Positions 38,475 to 39,449 of a stretch of 39,449 nt of DNA are shown one piece after another; the first letter of the stretch is position 1; each line of letters opens with the position of its first letter. The stretch is from the NCBI GenBank assembly GCA_002718395.1, contig PBEG01000018.1, forward strand, positions 1 to 39,449, written 5' to 3'. The notes beneath the pieces were generated by a model that saw only the letters and a program-made list of their open reading frames with translations, had not been told where the DNA came from and made no database searches. A program made the position numbers and the translations under genes. Source of the stretch: Chloroflexota bacterium (GTDB taxonomy: Bacteria; Chloroflexota; Dehalococcoidia; UBA2979).

Positions 38475-39449
38475 TTATGGATGCGTCATGTCCCCTGGAA
38501 CAACAAACTTATCATAATCATCTTCATCAATGATTCCTAATTCACTTGCCGCTTCTTTAAGAGAGATATTTTTTTCATGAGCAAACTTTGCTATTTTTGC
38601 TGCCTGATCATAGCCAATATGTTGGTTTAATGCGGTTACAAGCATAAGTGAGGATTCCATTAAATCTTTAATTCTCTTTTCATTTGCTTCAATACCAATT
38701 ACACAATTTTCATTAAATGAATTTGAGCCATCAGCTAACAATTTAATGCTTTGTAAGTTGTTATGAGCAATAACTGGCTTATATACATTTAATTCAAAGT
38801 TGCCTGATGCTCCTGCAAAACCCACTGATGTATCATTGCCGAATACCTGCACGCAGACCATAGTCAGTGCTTCAGATTGAGTTGGATTGACTTTTCCAGG
38901 CATAATTGAGGATCCTGGTTCATTTGCAGGCAGTTGTAATTCACCTAACCCAGCTCTTGGCCCAGATCCTAAGAATCGTATATCATTAGCTATTTTCATT
39001 AATGAAGCAGCAACAGTTTTTAATTGCCCTGATAATTCAACTTGAACATCATGAGCAGCTAAACTTTCAAATTTATTTTTAGCTGTAATAAAAGGGAGAT
39101 TTGTTATTTTAGCAATTTCCTTAGCAACTTTTTCTGCATAATCAGGATGAGTGTTTAATCCTGTTCCAACCGCTGTTCCACCTAATGCAAGCTCAGCTAA
39201 TCTCGGTAAAGTTGATTCTATTCTAGCAATTCCATTTTCTAGTTGTCGTACGTATCCAGAGAATTCTTGACCTAAAGTTAGAGGAGTTGCATCCATTAGA
39301 TGAGTCCGTCCAATTTTAATTATTTTTTCAAAATCTTTTTGTTTCTTTTCTAGAGATTTTTTTAAGTTCTTTAATGCTGGTAAAAGAGAGTGATAAGCTT
39401 CTTCATAAGTAGCAATAGTCATCGCAGTAGGAAAAACATCGTTAGATGA
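38475..39449 (-). CDS. fumC: Class II fumarate hydratase, C-terminal part (gene continues past the right edge)
   Basis: Reading frame stays open to the edge giving [10 protein letters not shown] upstream of the ORF-track Met; [40 protein letters not shown] signature. Confidence 0.93.
   Translation of the reverse strand, partial: SSNDVFPTAMTIATYEEAYHSLLPALKNLKKSLEKKQKDFEKIIKIGRTHLMDATPLTLGQEFSGYVRQLENGIARIESTLPRLAELALGGTAVGTGLNTHPDYAEKVAKEIAKITNLPFITAKNKFESLAAHDVQVELSGQLKTVAASLMKIANDIRFLGSGPRAGLGELQLPANEPGSSIMPGKVNPTQSEALTMVCVQVFGNDTSVGFAGASGNFELNVYKPVIAHNNLQSIKLLADGSNSFNENCVIGIEANEKRIKDLMESSLMLVTALNQHIGYDQAAKIAKFAHEKNISLKEAASELGIIDEDDYDKFVVPGDMTHP

Noticed and set aside
1-39449. Defense island, prophage, CRISPR or transposon
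   Set aside because: Nearly every base is accounted for by core housekeeping genes; no integrases, transposases, repeat arrays or terminal inverted repeats were recognised.

Overview
The window is an AT-rich, densely packed chromosomal segment from a bacterium, probably free-living with a streamlined genome; I cannot place it phylogenetically with certainty. From left to right it carries: (1) a leftward division/cell-wall (dcw) cluster, mraZ-rsmH-ftsL-ftsI-murF-mraY-murD-ftsW-murG-murC-ddl-ftsQ-ftsA(partial), with no murE; (2) a divergent rightward block, MoaB/Mog-like protein-trmD-rplS-priA-def-yajC-secD-secF; (3) a leftward hemW-selB pair; (4) a rightward block, aspS, peptide ABC transporter SBP-permease-permease, tig-clpP-clpX, tlyA-nadK, sdhC-like/sdhA/sdhB; (5) a leftward class II fumarase cut by the right edge. 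I saw no mobile elements, CRISPR arrays, rRNAs or convincing tRNAs, and no clearly novel multigene system. The best second-look items are: a PriA that keeps its zinc-binding cysteines but has lost most helicase/ATPase signature motifs; a regular four-box TGGGN/NCCCA array with exact 10-bp period at the mraZ promoter, with a GGGTATA word shared with the divergent MoaB-like/trmD promoter; the unusual trmD neighbourhood; the missing murE; a Lys-rich trigger factor tail; a Cys-containing insert in SecF; and an isolated selB.
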